Source: Bombardia bombarda (lineage: Eukaryota; Ascomycota; Sordariomycetes; Sordariales; Lasiosphaeriaceae). Taken from it: DNA of 64,000 nt. The stretch lies in NCBI GenBank assembly GCA_030512295.1, contig JAULSR010000003.1:2542001-2606000 (forward strand), written 5' to 3'. Position 1 is the first letter of the stretch, and each line of letters starts with the position of its first letter. The translations under genes were made by a program, and so were the position numbers. The notes beneath the pieces were generated by a model. The model did not search any database. It had not been told where the DNA came from and worked only from the letters and a program-made list of their open reading frames with translations. Positions 45,762 to 58,100 of this stretch are shown here, one piece after another.

Positions 45762-47480
45762 ATGACGAAGAAGAAGAAACGACAGTCAAAAGCTCTGTCA
45801 AGTGAAGAGCTGGCATGCATTCTCCAAGTCAGCCGTCAACTCGCAAGTGCGTATCCAGATTCATGGGTACATTTAGTTCAAGCCATTATATACGGCTTCT
45901 TCCGATTGGGTCTGCTGCATCATTATTGATACGACACTCTTATATCACCTCCAAAGTCATAATCATCTCTTCTATTGTTCGACCCACCTGACATTCTTCA
46001 GCTGCCCTTAACCAACGATGGCTTGTGCCGGGGCGAGATCCCCACCAACAGAGGCTTCTGAGGAAGACACCATTGTCTTCACGGGCCGACGGAGGGGTAT
46101 GGTGGTCCCAACCCTCCGTCTCCCACCATCCGGAGGGGTTCGGCTGGATGGATCCAGAGAGGAGGATGCCGATGCCGATGACGACGACTACGAAGGTGCT
46201 GGGGCGCCAGTCACTCAGACAAACCAGTCTGAAGGAATCTTGCGCTCGACAAGTTTGCTCGCTTCGTTCCCGGCGCGCTCTCCGGAAAGCTTTTGGGACT
46301 CAGTAGGTTCTTTTAGGTCGCCAATATTGCCTCAGTACAGTCCAGGATTTGGCTATACAAAGCTGAATGTTACCCTGGAGAGCCGCCACCATGAGCAACT
46401 GGTGGACATGATCAGGAACAAGGCCCAAGAGATCCGGGCATATAGAAAGATGCAAGCCACCGGCATCACACACCTGGACTGGGCCATGACCCCCTCCAGC
46501 CAGGCAACTGGCTCTCCCGGCGGCCCCGGAGAGGATCTGAGTGAAGAAGATCTCGCACTCCACGAGAAGATCAATGCGGTGTTTGGTCGTATGTTTCCAC
46601 CCCGTTTTGAGCCGCAGGCCGAAAAGGAGGTAAGTTCTTCAGCCTCTTGTTAAGACTATTTCTTCACATCGTTTCCTGAACTTCAGCCAACTAATTTGTA
46701 TTCCCATAGTGGGGCAAGGCAATATTTTGCGGCGACTGGGTCTATGAGAAAAACCGGCCAGCCACTTTTCTCGAGATACAGATCAAGAGGATCGCCGGAT
46801 CGGATGATGCACTGCTTCGTGAATTTGGCGTCAACCTAAACTACGTCCTCTATACCCTTGAGGACGAAAAGAACAAGCATAAGGTACCCAGCACCTCATC
46901 GTCTCAGTCTTCGGCAGCATCAGACATGGCAGGGAGCGCTCAGCAGGGGGCAAGTGACGTCTTCGAGGCCCGGAAACTGGCGTCTTCGGTTTTTCTTGTG
47001 CGTCTCGTGGGAATTACCAACAAGAGGCAGCGCAATACAAATTGGTTCAATGGCCCCCGACCAGCCAGGCGGAAGGGAACGCTTCTTGGGCTGGGTGGAT
47101 GGGTGGTGCCGCCTCTCGAAGAGCGTATCAAATGGCATGCGGCAAATAATGGCTGCGAACACGTTCTCGAGCCAGAGGCTCCAAAGAGTCAGAAATGTCG
47201 TGCCGCTTCCGTTATTTTCGATTCAACTATCGACGGCCCGCTGTGCTATGACGGCAAACCTGCGCCTATTTGGCGAGAGCTTGCCGACCCGTGCCTTGAA
47301 GACGTTTACTGGATGACTTGGCAACTCATCTCAGGAAAACGCTTTGATGCCTTCCGTCCTGGCTCCGGGTTCGGCATCAAGCGAAGGGACGCAAGCGGCG
47401 ACAGGGATCTACTTGATCAGTGCCCATTCCAATCTCCATCTTCGGAGGTGATGGCTCTGAACAGTTCTTGGATGGCATAG
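45762..47480 (+). CDS. Hypothetical protein next to the protease gene; possible frame break in exon 2
   Basis: Exon 1 (45762-45846) gives a basic N-terminus, MTKKKKRQSKALSSEELA. Exon 2 (46002-46629) follows after a 155-nt intron. Exon 3 (46710-47480) follows a GTAAGT...CATAG intron. The frame entering exon 2 from exon 1 (LNQRWLVPGRDP) changes at the CCCC run 46040-46043. One extra C would join it to the well-supported frame PTEASEEDTIVFTGRRRG onward. Without that, the coding region may start at the Met at 46018. Total about 460-485 residues. There is no recognised domain, signal peptide or helix. The C-terminal half has many Trp and conserved-looking segments such as FCGDWVYEKN and DVYWMTWQLISGKRFDAF. 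The 3' end faces the S8 protease gene. Confidence 0.6.
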
Positions 47481-48173
47481 TGGATTGCAGTACTCTGACA
47501 GAGCTGTTGCTTCTGTGCTGTTGGAATCGCAATACCATTATCATGGAACAACTGGCTTTGGTAAAGCCTTGCTTTTCATTGCTGTGGAATCATTTCAGGA
47601 AGAACAAGGCTTTGGATGACCTGCTGTGTCTCATGTCGTCAGAATTAATTCCGGAACACGGGACAACAAATACTGGACAGAAATTTGCATACAGCATCTC
47701 GACAGCACTACAATAATTACAAGACATGAACAGAGCTCGGACAAAGCTTTCGCTCTATGACACCAGAACAGCAATTGCGAAGACCGCGAAACACCAACAA
47801 GCTCTGGCAAAGTTTTGTTGTCTTGTACCAAGAAGGAAGGAACGGCGACGAACCAGAAGATATTATGTATTATTGTCAAGGCTGCGGATCACGCCATAAG
47901 GCTACGCAGCAAGTGCAGCGTGGTATGATCACATATCTTTTTCTTTGCTTAAATTTTCACCTACATGTATGATAAGTAGCACACCATCAATTCATATAGT
48001 TGTCTTTGTTTAGTCAAAGTTGGTCATCAATTCGTTATGTTTGAGACTTTTGGTCAAAAGCCCTTCTCAAGTGATCGCACTAACAAACGTCCAAAGATTG
48101 GAGGTACCCCGCCATTGAAGAGCCAATGTTTGGACCCATCAACCCCTTTTTGGGTAAACAAACTGGAACAAAA

Positions 48174-48215
<42 letters not shown>

Positions 48216-48266
48216 CGCAATGGAAATAAACAACCATCATCAGCATTCTGACCGTCCCACCACTCA
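47481..48266. other. Intergenic region between convergent genes
   Basis: Shared 3' flank. A 39-bp GT dinucleotide repeat lies at 48175-48213. An open frame at 47757-47972 contains a CxxC motif (YYCQGCGSRH), but I see no supporting gene structure. Confidence 0.5.
48175..48213. repeat. GT dinucleotide microsatellite
   Basis: About 19 uninterrupted GT units on the plus strand. Confidence 0.97.
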
Positions 48267-51200
48267 TTATATCGATCCTTTGACACTCCACTTTTCCTAG
48301 ACAAGGGCGGCAACAGCAGTCAGCATAGGAGTCGTCGGTAGATGGACGGTCGGTACTGGATAACATACCTTGAACTCTTTGATAAAGAATCGTTTAAGTT
48401 CCTGCTTCGCCTCGTCGGCTTCGTTTTTGAATTTGGCGTTCTTGCCGGCCAGAAAGCTCAGAAGTCCCGAGCGCGGGAACTGAGGTGTTTGTCCGCCGTA
48501 AGACGCAAGATAGCGGAACATGGTGCTCATCTCGGCCCTTTCAGTGAGTGCGAGAGCAGCGAACTCTGGACTTCTAAGGCTGTACCGCGCCAGGTAGAGA
48601 ATTAGCCCCCCCAGGCCGGATGCAAGTGCCGTGGCGACGGAGCTCCCGCTGTGCTCGGTGGGCAAATCGTCAATGTGCAAATTGAGCGGGACGTTGTCGC
48701 CGGGTAGGAGAAAGTCATAGTCGTGAGGATGGACCCAGTCGCATCGCTCCCCGGTGCCCGTCGAGGCTCCCATGCGTATACAGAGGTTGCTGGCGGCTGG
48801 GTAGCAAGACAGGCCGGTGCTGTTACCTTGGTCGCTGGCTGCACAAAACATAAGGATCCCGGCGGATTTTGCAGATTCCAATGCCTTTTTTAGGCCGCTG
48901 ATTTCTTGTTGGTGCTTGTTGCTCTTTTCGATGGTCCAGCTCATGGAGATTATGTCGACCTTGCAGCGAATTGCCCACTCGACAGCCTAGAATCGAGAGA
49001 AAAAGTGGTTGTAAGTCACTGCACTCTGTAGTAGGAGATCATGGGTAGAGGTTGGGCGGTATTGCTCACTCACTTCGGCTGCAGATCGAGCTGTGATGTG
49101 TCTCTTCCCGTGTAAGCCCCCCGGTTTCTCGTCAAGCTTGGCGACATATAGCCGCGCCCGAGGAAATATGCGAAGAACCAAGGCCGCCATGAGTGTCCCA
49201 TGCTGGTCGCTTGAAGGAACGAAGTAGGCTTCTGTTGTGTCGTCGAAACCATGTCCCGAGTAAAATGAGGTTCCCGAGACAATCCGTCGTCGATGATGGC
49301 GATCTTCACAGCTGGCTCCTCGTACGATGTGTTGATCGTCCGGATAAACTTTGTGACGGGCTCGATGCCATGCAGCCACTTGATGTCACTACAGATGGGT
49401 GTCACCCCTGGGTCAGCTCGGGCTCGGCACTCTCAGGTCAGAACGGAAGGTTAAAAACCGAGGCTTATACGTACTGCTGGCTGCCTCTAACGCCGATACT
49501 TTTGAAGCTGTATCTGAAGCTCCGAAACCCGGGGTCCTCAGTTTCAATGACTTCTATGCTGCCGACACCCGGATTATCATTGGGTACGTCCCCGACATCC
49601 TGTGTTGACGCAATGCCGTTCTGACTCTGGGTATTTTTAACAGGCACTTGTTCTTTCTCGGCGGTGTCGAGGTGAGTCTTTCCAGCTTGCTTGCCACTCT
49701 CTGGAGCCGGTTCTGCGCATTTTTTGCATAGCGTCTGTATCTTGGCGGGTTTGGTAACTGCTTCTCGGAATTTTTTGATGTGTTCTTTCAATCTTTGGTC
49801 GCTTTCGAGGCCCTATGTGATGCAATCCGTCAGTCCACGATGTCATACTATCTTAGAGACCCATCCCAAGAGACCGTACGTTATCGTAGTAAACGAAAAT
49901 CTTTTTGAGTGAGCTAAGTGTTTGGATTGACGTCAGTATGGGACAAATCAGTTGCATATTTCTAATAGGAGTTTGAGAAAACTGAAACTCACCTCTTTGA
50001 ACTTGTCTCGATTTGCAAAGCCTTCGTTGCTGTACCAACCCAAGATGGTAGCCATGTTTCCGGTCCAGTACAGGGACACCTCCTGCACGTTGGGTGCAGC
50101 GGTGCTGATGACATCGCTGCATATATCCGGCTTCTTCCAATCCCAGATTTCCACACCGAAGCCACTTAAAGCCTCTTCTATGGCCTCGTCAGAATGTGGC
50201 CGGTCCCCATCGTCAACAACAGTGACTCTCTTGATTGTGCGCACGTGGTTCTCACTTAACCACCTGAATATCGACACTAGGTCACTTCTCCCCTTTCCTT
50301 TCTGGGTGGCGTTTGTCACCTGCTGGGTGTGGGTTGTTTGCGTCGCCTGGGACTCTTCATCATTCTGCTGTGCCTCAAACACCAAGCTCGGAAGGCTGAC
50401 ACTGGTGAGGACAGATTCGAACTTGAGATGCTTGACTAGTTTCTTCAGATAATCTTTCGTTATGGTTTGGCCACGCAGCCCAGACAAGCTGAATTGAAGA
50501 TGTCGCTCTGCAGCGGCACTGATTAGATCGCTGAACCTAGTCTCAAGTTGATGAAGGGCTGTTGATCGTGTAATTGTGGCACTTACCGCTGCCTGGCTCG
50601 TAGAGCGCCCACTGAAGCTGCTTGCGGTCGTTACGGAACTTCCCGATGTAGACATGCTTCATCATTGTCAATATCTCGTCTTGGTCTCGCAATTCTGCGA
50701 AGGCAACGGGCTCGAGATGGTTGTGGACAAGACCCCAAAGATGACCCCAGGCTTTTTCTGCCTCTGGGAGCTTTTTATCCACTGCCTCATGCTTTAATTC
50801 AGTAAACTCTTTGTCGACCTTGAATTTTATAGCCCCTCTCAGAGCTTCTCTCAAGTCTGTTTCTCGGGTGAAGAAGGGAGTCAGAAACCTCTGATCCTTC
50901 TTACCCTTCCCATCCGATCCGTTCTGATTCGGGATACGTCGTCTCTTCTCTAATGGGGAGTTGTATCGCATCTTCTCCAGGATGGCCTTGTTTTGCTTGT
51001 CAGACTCCAACAAAAGCTTCACAATCTCCAATCTTTTGCTGTCGACTCTTCTGGCCACGTTCAGCTTGAGCTCCAGCAGCTTGTAGTTGTCCTTTGATTG
51101 GTCCGGATGGCCATCGGCCGGGGTCTCAGTGACGAGATCTACGTCGTACTTCTCGGTGTCGTCCTTGCGTTCTGTGCTTTCCTTGCTTAGAACTTTCACC

Positions 51201-51600
51201 CGGACAGCACAATGCAAAGGAGTTTCAAGCTCGGACGTGCTTCGCTGACCAAATATATCATTTCCTCCTATTGGAGGCAGCCGGGCGCACAGTCTAATGA
51301 TACGGTCTGTGTGTGGCGAGTCGTACTTGATGGCCAGGTATGAACATGTAATTTCTTGTTTGTCCCGATGCTCGAGAATGCGGATCAATGTTTTTGGCAG
51401 TTCGCCCGCACCCGGGTCGAGATGTTTCAACACAGTTCCCACAAAGTTGTGCTTCTTGCGGGTAAGGGCCAGGTGCAAAGGATACGATCCCCATGATAGA
51501 GGCCAAGGTCGACATGCGCACCGAGATCGGTACTTTCTTTGGCTTTGGCCAGATGGAGCCCGTCGACCCAGTCAATATTGACCCTGCCCAGCTCGCCACC
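48267..51600 (-). CDS. Subtilisin-like (S8) serine protease with long N-terminal NLR-type/ankyrin-like region; frame partly broken
   Basis: Coding segments, 5' to 3' on the minus strand, are 51490-50587, 50507-49993, 49913-49880, 49812-49475, 49388-49074, 48986-48369 and 48296-48267. The last introns are clean (GTGAGT...TTCTAG and GTATGT...GTCTAG). N-terminal segments carry LHLAL and LETPLHCAVRVKV, which look ankyrin-like. A middle segment has FGVEIWDWKKPDICSD and APNVQEVSLYWTGN, seen in fungal intracellular S8 proteases. The S8 triad is visible as IAIIDDG (Asp), SSDQHGTLMA (His) and SGSSVATALASG (Ser). A frame shift separates IIDDG from IVSGTSFYSG near 49281-49291. Another probable one lies at 51489-51492, and the small exon does not match phase. 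The true 5' end is unresolved. Active protease or pseudogene cannot be decided here. Confidence 0.7.
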
Positions 51601-52154
51601 TCGGCGCCGGTGGAAGAGATGGAGGGAATGGACCTGCTTAGTCGTGTCGAGGTTGCATTTGCTACGCCAGTTGCGACGAAGGAGTGACGGGTCGGAGTGC
51701 TGGGCACACACACAATCAAGTAGTGGAGAATGTGGCACGGGCAGGGGGGTGAGCAAATATTGGTCGTTCTGCAAATCTCATAGGTTTTTCGGCATCATGA
51801 AACTGATATGTGCTCCGAAAGTGCATTTTGTACTTTCCCCCAAAAAATAGTTGCAGAAGCTGAAATCTAAGAGGGTGGTGCCATTTGGCCTCGTTACCTA
51901 CCTAACCCTAGCATGTGTGTGTGTGTAGCACCTTCCTTCGATATCTCTGTACTTGCTGTCCTTGTATGTAGGTACATACTAGTACATCCAAAACTTCCAT
52001 GCCGCTCCCGTCTTATTCCCAGCCCAGCCCAGTACCCAGCCGTTTCCCAGTCTTCGAGAGCTCAGATGTTGAATCAGTTCCATTTTGTCAAACTTCCTCG
52101 CGAACGACATTCAGACAGTTTTCGTCAAACCTCCTTACCACTCACTACTTGTAA
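51601..52154. promoter_or_regulatory. Short shared promoter region between divergent S8 protease and NLR-like genes
   Basis: At most about 550 bases separate the two start regions, so they probably share regulatory DNA. CT-rich stretches and a TG-rich run (51911-51926) are visible. No specific transcription factor site is named. The 5' limit on the protease side is uncertain. Confidence 0.4.
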
Positions 52155-55100
52155 ATGGCCGACTTGAAAATGCCCTGTTTCTAGTACGCATATTGGCCAC
52201 CTAAATGATAAAGCTGTTCGTGCTCATGCTAACCAAGCCCACAAGCCTCGTGCTGGTTGGGGGGCTCGAAGTGTCACAGAGCCCCTCACAATCGAAGCCA
52301 AATCTCGAGACAGTTTTCCGTGAACGCTTTCCAGACGCTCATGTCATCCTCTTCGACGGCGTTCAATCCAGTAATTGTTTGCATCGTAAAGGATGGGTTT
52401 TACGAGCAGCGGAAAGTTTGCTTCAATTCCTGGGAGACGAGGCCGGTTTACACGATGTACGCGAAGTTATGCCCCGTTTTGGCTCCTGACTGTATCGAAA
52501 CCTCTGACATTGACTGAGCAAAAAAGAGCGCAAAGCATCAAGACCAAATCTTGTTTCTTGCTCAAAACGTTGGTGGTCTGGTCCTGAAACAGGTACGCTC
52601 CGATTCGTCATGAAAAAAGGCCGAACATGGCTGATACACGACTTGACAACAAAGGCTCTACTTGAAGCCACAAGGGACTGGAAATACCAAAATCTTGTCT
52701 TGAGAACAGTTTCCTTGGTATGTGAGCGAATGCGTGTTGTACTGCACTGGTGCTGACTTGGAGGTTGGCAGTTGTTCTTTGGTACTCCTCACCACGTACA
52801 TGTCGAAACACCTGAGTCCCTGGAGAAGCAACTGATGCGGCTTGTGCTTGCTGCGACTCAGCAAATATACGAGCCTCTTCTATTCATACAGGGCCTTGCC
52901 GAGACGATACCTCCCTTGAATAGTGAATTCTTGTCGCTATCAGCCATGTTCTCGGTTGTCAATGTTCTTGAAAGTCCGCCCGAGGAGGAAGAGGGCCGAG
53001 CAGCATCTCGAAATGACCGTGTAGGTCACGTAGATTCTTTCCTAAATTTCTCCAATCCGCAGCTAACCTCTGTCTTACTTAGCAGGTATTCGATGCCTTC
53101 GTCTCTGCTCTTAGAGTCCCTTGTGAGAGGACTATTCACGCGCTTTGCCCCCATGGCGAGCTTTGGTCATTCACGCCAGGCAACCCACCAAGACCGAACA
53201 GGTCTGGGATATCATTGACAAAGAAGTGAAACAAGAAGGCATGTTCTACAACTCCAGCGCTTCTTTCCCCCTTGTTTTTAACATTGGTCCTAGGATCTAA
53301 CTCGGAATACTGTTCCTTCATGCAAGCCCTTGCCGAACGAGATCCGTGGATGAGTTTCGATGGGCGCGGCGGCCTGCATTCGACGACGGGCTGGATCACC
53401 GCCAAGAGCGCCTATATCGAATGGCTAGCTTATCCCAAAAACTGCTTGCTCCATATCCGCGGAAAGCCTGGCTCGGGATCGTCGACTGTTGCAGCCCATG
53501 TCACGGGCCAGGTAATGACGATACCTGAATACAGCAATGCGACCTTCATCAGTTTCAGCTGCCACACGCAGTATGCGCAAACTAGAGATACGGCAAGTAT
53601 TTTACTATCGCTGTGTCGCCAACTTCTCTCGACCAAGCCTGCTCTATACCGTCGCGCGCAACCCCTCTGCTCAGCCCTGCTGGAGCAGTCACTTTTCAAT
53701 CATCAAGCTGGAATGTGGGCTCTGTTTCGGTCGCTGCTCGAGTTCCACACGACAAATTTATTCTGCTTCATTGACGGCATACACAATTGTGAAGGCCTGA
53801 TTGGATACTTGGAGGCTATCGCTTCCATGAAGAGAGGGGCATTGGGCACTCTCAAGTGTATTCTCTCCGGCTCTTCTGAAGTCAAAACTGCATTCTCTTG
53901 CGGAAGGGATGCGCTCTATACCGTAGATCTAAATGAACAACAGGAAACGAAGACGTTGAAGAAAGCCGCTGTGAAGCAGCGGGTTCTAAGGAATGCTCGG
54001 CGGAGTATGCTTTGGCTCGAATTCCAAGACCCAGTCATCAACCACATCAACGAGGAAGCTTCGACTTCTTATCTACTAGCCATGTCGAAGCTAGAGCTGT
54101 TGGAAGCGCATGTCCAATACTCAACTGAGAAACATCTCATCTCAACGCTCGCGGACCTTCCCAAAACCCTCGACGACTTATATTCTCACTATATCGAGCA
54201 TCTGGGCCTGTGGGAGCTTCAGGTACTTGAGTGTATTGTCGCAGCTATCCGACCCTTCCGCAGCTTCGAGCTTGCAATCTGCCTGGCTCTACAGGGGGGA
54301 AGTAAGACACAGACGTTAGATGACTTGCGGTCTGTCACACCTTACGACATGATCCACGACATATCAGGAAACCGAAGGTTCGCGCATCTGATCAAGATCA
54401 GAGACGATAGGCTGTACCCAGTTCACGAGAGCTTGACCAACTACCTGAATATCCACCGCACAGATCACTCTAAAGAACTGCACTTCTCAATGCTCAATGC
54501 TTGCATCAGATACATTACTAACTTTCACCGCGAGAGTTCGACGCCCGGACGTTGGGAGGAACTTGAGAAGACAGGCTTCACCAAGAAAGCCAAGTTCCTC
54601 AAATACGCTACCCTGTATTGGCACCGACCACTACAACTTGTGCTACGACCGCTCTCAGGCGCATAAGGCGGTATTGGATCTCTTCGAGGATGCACTGCTT
54701 CGCAGGACGTGGTCCTTACTATACGCTCATTTCAAGAACCAGCAGCCGGGAAGCCTCGAGTCTTCCATTCGTTCTTTTTCCATGGCCAGCAGGCTCGGTC
54801 TTACAGAGCTTGTGGGAGATTTGGTAACGGAAGCAATTGCGAAGGCAAATCTGAAACAAGGAGAAGATACTCTCTCCAGCCCGCCGGCGGCGGTGGCGGC
54901 GGACGGTTATCAACTGGTGGAGGAGTGTTTAAGTTTTGCGGCAAGTGAAGGCAGAGCCGAACTGATAGACCAACTGTCTGGCGCTGGCGCCTTGTCGCAG
55001 TCAATACTGGCATTTACGAATCAGGACGGCTTCACCCCGTTACTCAGAGCAGTTCGAGGCGGCCACTTACAAACCGTGGACGTTCTGCTAAGGCACGGGG

Positions 55101-58100
55101 CATCTCTGGAAGCAACGACCAGAGACGGTTCGAATGCGCTTCACACGGCCACTCAGCTGGGCGACAATGCCATGGTCCAGAAAATACTCGGACTCGAGGG
55201 CAGACCCCAGGTCGCGACGATTAACACCCACGGGTACGATGCAGTCAAGATTGCGGCCGAGTCGGGCTTCTACGGAATCTTGGAGCTGCTCTTGGCCGAA
55301 GTGGACAAGAAGGTTATAGACAAACCCCTGCCGTCAAGCAATCGGACTCCCATCTTTCTTGCGGCCGTCCATGGGCATGCCGAATCAGTCGAGCTACTGT
55401 TGAGACATGGTGCCGATCCTATGATACACGATGACAACGAGTCAAGCGCCCTTTATCACGCCGCCAAAGAGGGTGATGTTGTAGTTTTTTCTCTGCTGTT
55501 AGCAAGTTCCGCATACCAAAGCGTCAGAGTGAAGAAGAATATCGGTGGAGCGGCCACAGGCGAGGAAGCGACAAGGGAAGACGCACGCCATCAAGGCTTC
55601 GCCTTGCACGACCTGCAAGCATGTCTTTTGGTGGCAGCAGAGCACAGACAACTGCCAATTATTGAGTCACTTCTTGACTATGAAATTAATATGGACTCGC
55701 CCGGGGAGGGAAAAAATACCGCTCTCCACCTCGCAGCCCGCATGGGCTTTGCCGATGTTGCCGAAATGCTCCTGAAAAGGGGGTGCCAAGTTGATCTTCG
55801 CAACGCTAAGTCTATGGCACCCGTTCAGCTGGCAGCCCAGCACGGAAACCTCGAAGTGGTCAAGATTCTCGTTGAGAAAAAGGCGAATATCGACTCCGGA
55901 TCAGATCCAGAGCCTCCGTTCGCCATCGAACCCACTCTCTCGGCTCTCGAGCTCGCGGCCAAGGGGGGTTACGTCCAGGTGGTTCAATATCTTGTTGAAA
56001 GTGACCACAAGCCGGCACCTAAGGCACTTGGACTCGCTGCCGAGAGCGGGCGTAGCGCAGTAATCAAAGTGCTGATGTCGCACAAATCCATGGTGGGAGA
56101 TGACGAGGAGAGCATTGAGCCTGCCAACCAGAAAGCCATTCTTGAAGCTGCGCGTGCAGCGCTGATGGGGCAGTATCCGAAAGTCTTAGACGAGTTGCTT
56201 CCACCCAAAATCGCCCAAAGGCTCCTCGAAGATGTTCCAAATGACATGTACGAGCTGTTATATCTGGCAATCAGCAATGGAGATGGAGACGCCATCCAGA
56301 TCTTAGCAGAAAAGGGCTACGACATGAACAGGAAAGACGGATCAGGATCGCATCCATTACACCTAGCCGTCGACCATAAGAAAGCAGACGTTATAGAACC
56401 ACTGGCCAAGAATGGTGCAACAGTGGACACTTGTAATGACAACAATGAGACACCCCTGTATAGTGCATCAAAGTCTCACATGAAAGATGCCGTCGAGAAA
56501 CTGCTGGAGATGAAAGCAGACCCGAATATCTGCAGTCAGCCCGATAGGTCAGCAGCACTGCATGCAGCTTGTCAGACCCTTGGTCGAAACCAGAATGAGG
56601 ATGCTCTGAAAGTCATTTCATGTCTCCTGGAACACGATGCGTCGCCCGCCCTGAAAGATCGCAAGGGATGGACGCCGCTTCATCACGCGGCGAAAAACCT
56701 GGACGCCTGCAGGCTTATTATCGGCAGCCATGGAGAGCGTTCTTCTCTGTTGGCGGAGCGTTCCAATGGCGGGTCGACGCCCCTGATGCGTGCTGCCCAA
56801 AACGGATCCGTCGAGGTCATGAAGCTCTTCCTCGAGCACGGGGCAGACCCAACCAACCTGAACAAATTCGGTTCGTCAGCCCTGCACTGGGCAGCGCGCG
56901 GTAGGCACAGGGATGCCGTCAAGCTTCTCATTGATAATAAGCACAGGGTCGTCAGTCCGAGCATCAGAGATTCCAGCGGTCCAACAGTCCTCCATGGGGC
57001 GGTCTTTGGTGGCAACCAAGAGATTATTGAGTATCTCGTTAGCCTCCAAGGGGTTGATATCAATGCACAAGTTGAAAGGTTGGGCACTCCGTTGTGTCTA
57101 GCAGCCGCTTTATATGCCCGTGCGTCAAAGGTGGAGGAAAAGCCCAAGGAACCAGACACAGGAGACAAGTGGCTGCGAGTATGTAAAACGCTGCTGGACC
57201 TGAAAGCCGATGTGAATTCGGCTGGGGGAGCGGATTGTTCTCCGTTCCATCATGCGGCCCAGGGTGGCAAGCAGGACTTGGCAACTTTGCTTCTCGAACA
57301 TCAAGCCAACATCAACATCTTCTCGAAAAAATTTGGCACCCCGCTAAGCAGCGCCATTGAGTCCGAGGAGTATGGATTCATCAAGTATCTTCTCGAACGC
57401 GGCGCCGATCCTAATATTAGCATCAAGGGCAAAGTTGCACTACAACTCGCGGTCGAGACGGGCGACTGGCGCACGGTCTGCAGTGTGCTAGAGAATACTA
57501 AAGTCTCGCTCGAGGGAGGGAAAGAGGCTCTCTGGGCGGCCATACGGAAGGATATGGTGGAGGCCGTGGAAGCCCTTGTTGAGCACAAAACCACCACTCT
57601 CCGGAATATCGCGGCGGCTGATAGACACGACGATGGACGCACACCACTGATGTATGCAGTAAAGTGGGATTCGAGCAAAGTTGTCGACTATCTGCTGCGC
57701 AACGCCAAGGAATATGGCATCGACATTGACGAGAGGAACAATGCCGGCGAATGTGCGATCCACATTGCAGCTCGACAAGACACACCTGACATGATGGCAA
57801 GGCTTCTCGAGCATGGAGCCAATCCAAACACTCCCAACTCGGCGGGCAGAACAACGTCCATGCTGAGTGCCAAGCAAGGCAACTCAGACATGCTGGGCTT
57901 GCTTCTTGACAAGGGGGCAGACGTCTTCCAGAAAGACATGCATAATCGAGATACCCTGGACTGGGCATGTGTATCTGGATCCATGGACGTACTGTCACGG
58001 GTCGTGGCTAAGGTGAAGGGGATGGGCGAATGGAAGACACGTTTCTCGGCTGTGCTACATCGCGTCCTCACGACCGAGGAGCCGACAAACTTACTGGAGG

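Noticed and set aside
47757..47972. Small frame with YYCQGCGSRH Cys motif
   Set aside because: Only one pair of Cys, no clear start context and no continuation; within a 3' flank.
51493..51687. Plus-strand open frame of 64 codons opposite the S8 gene 5' end
   Set aside because: Antisense to a region that already reads as the protease N-terminus; no signal peptide, domain or splice structure.
54642..54661. Intron to explain the NACHT/ankyrin frame change
   Set aside because: The only GT-AG pair nearby gives a 44-nt intron and wrong phase; a one-base indel fits better.
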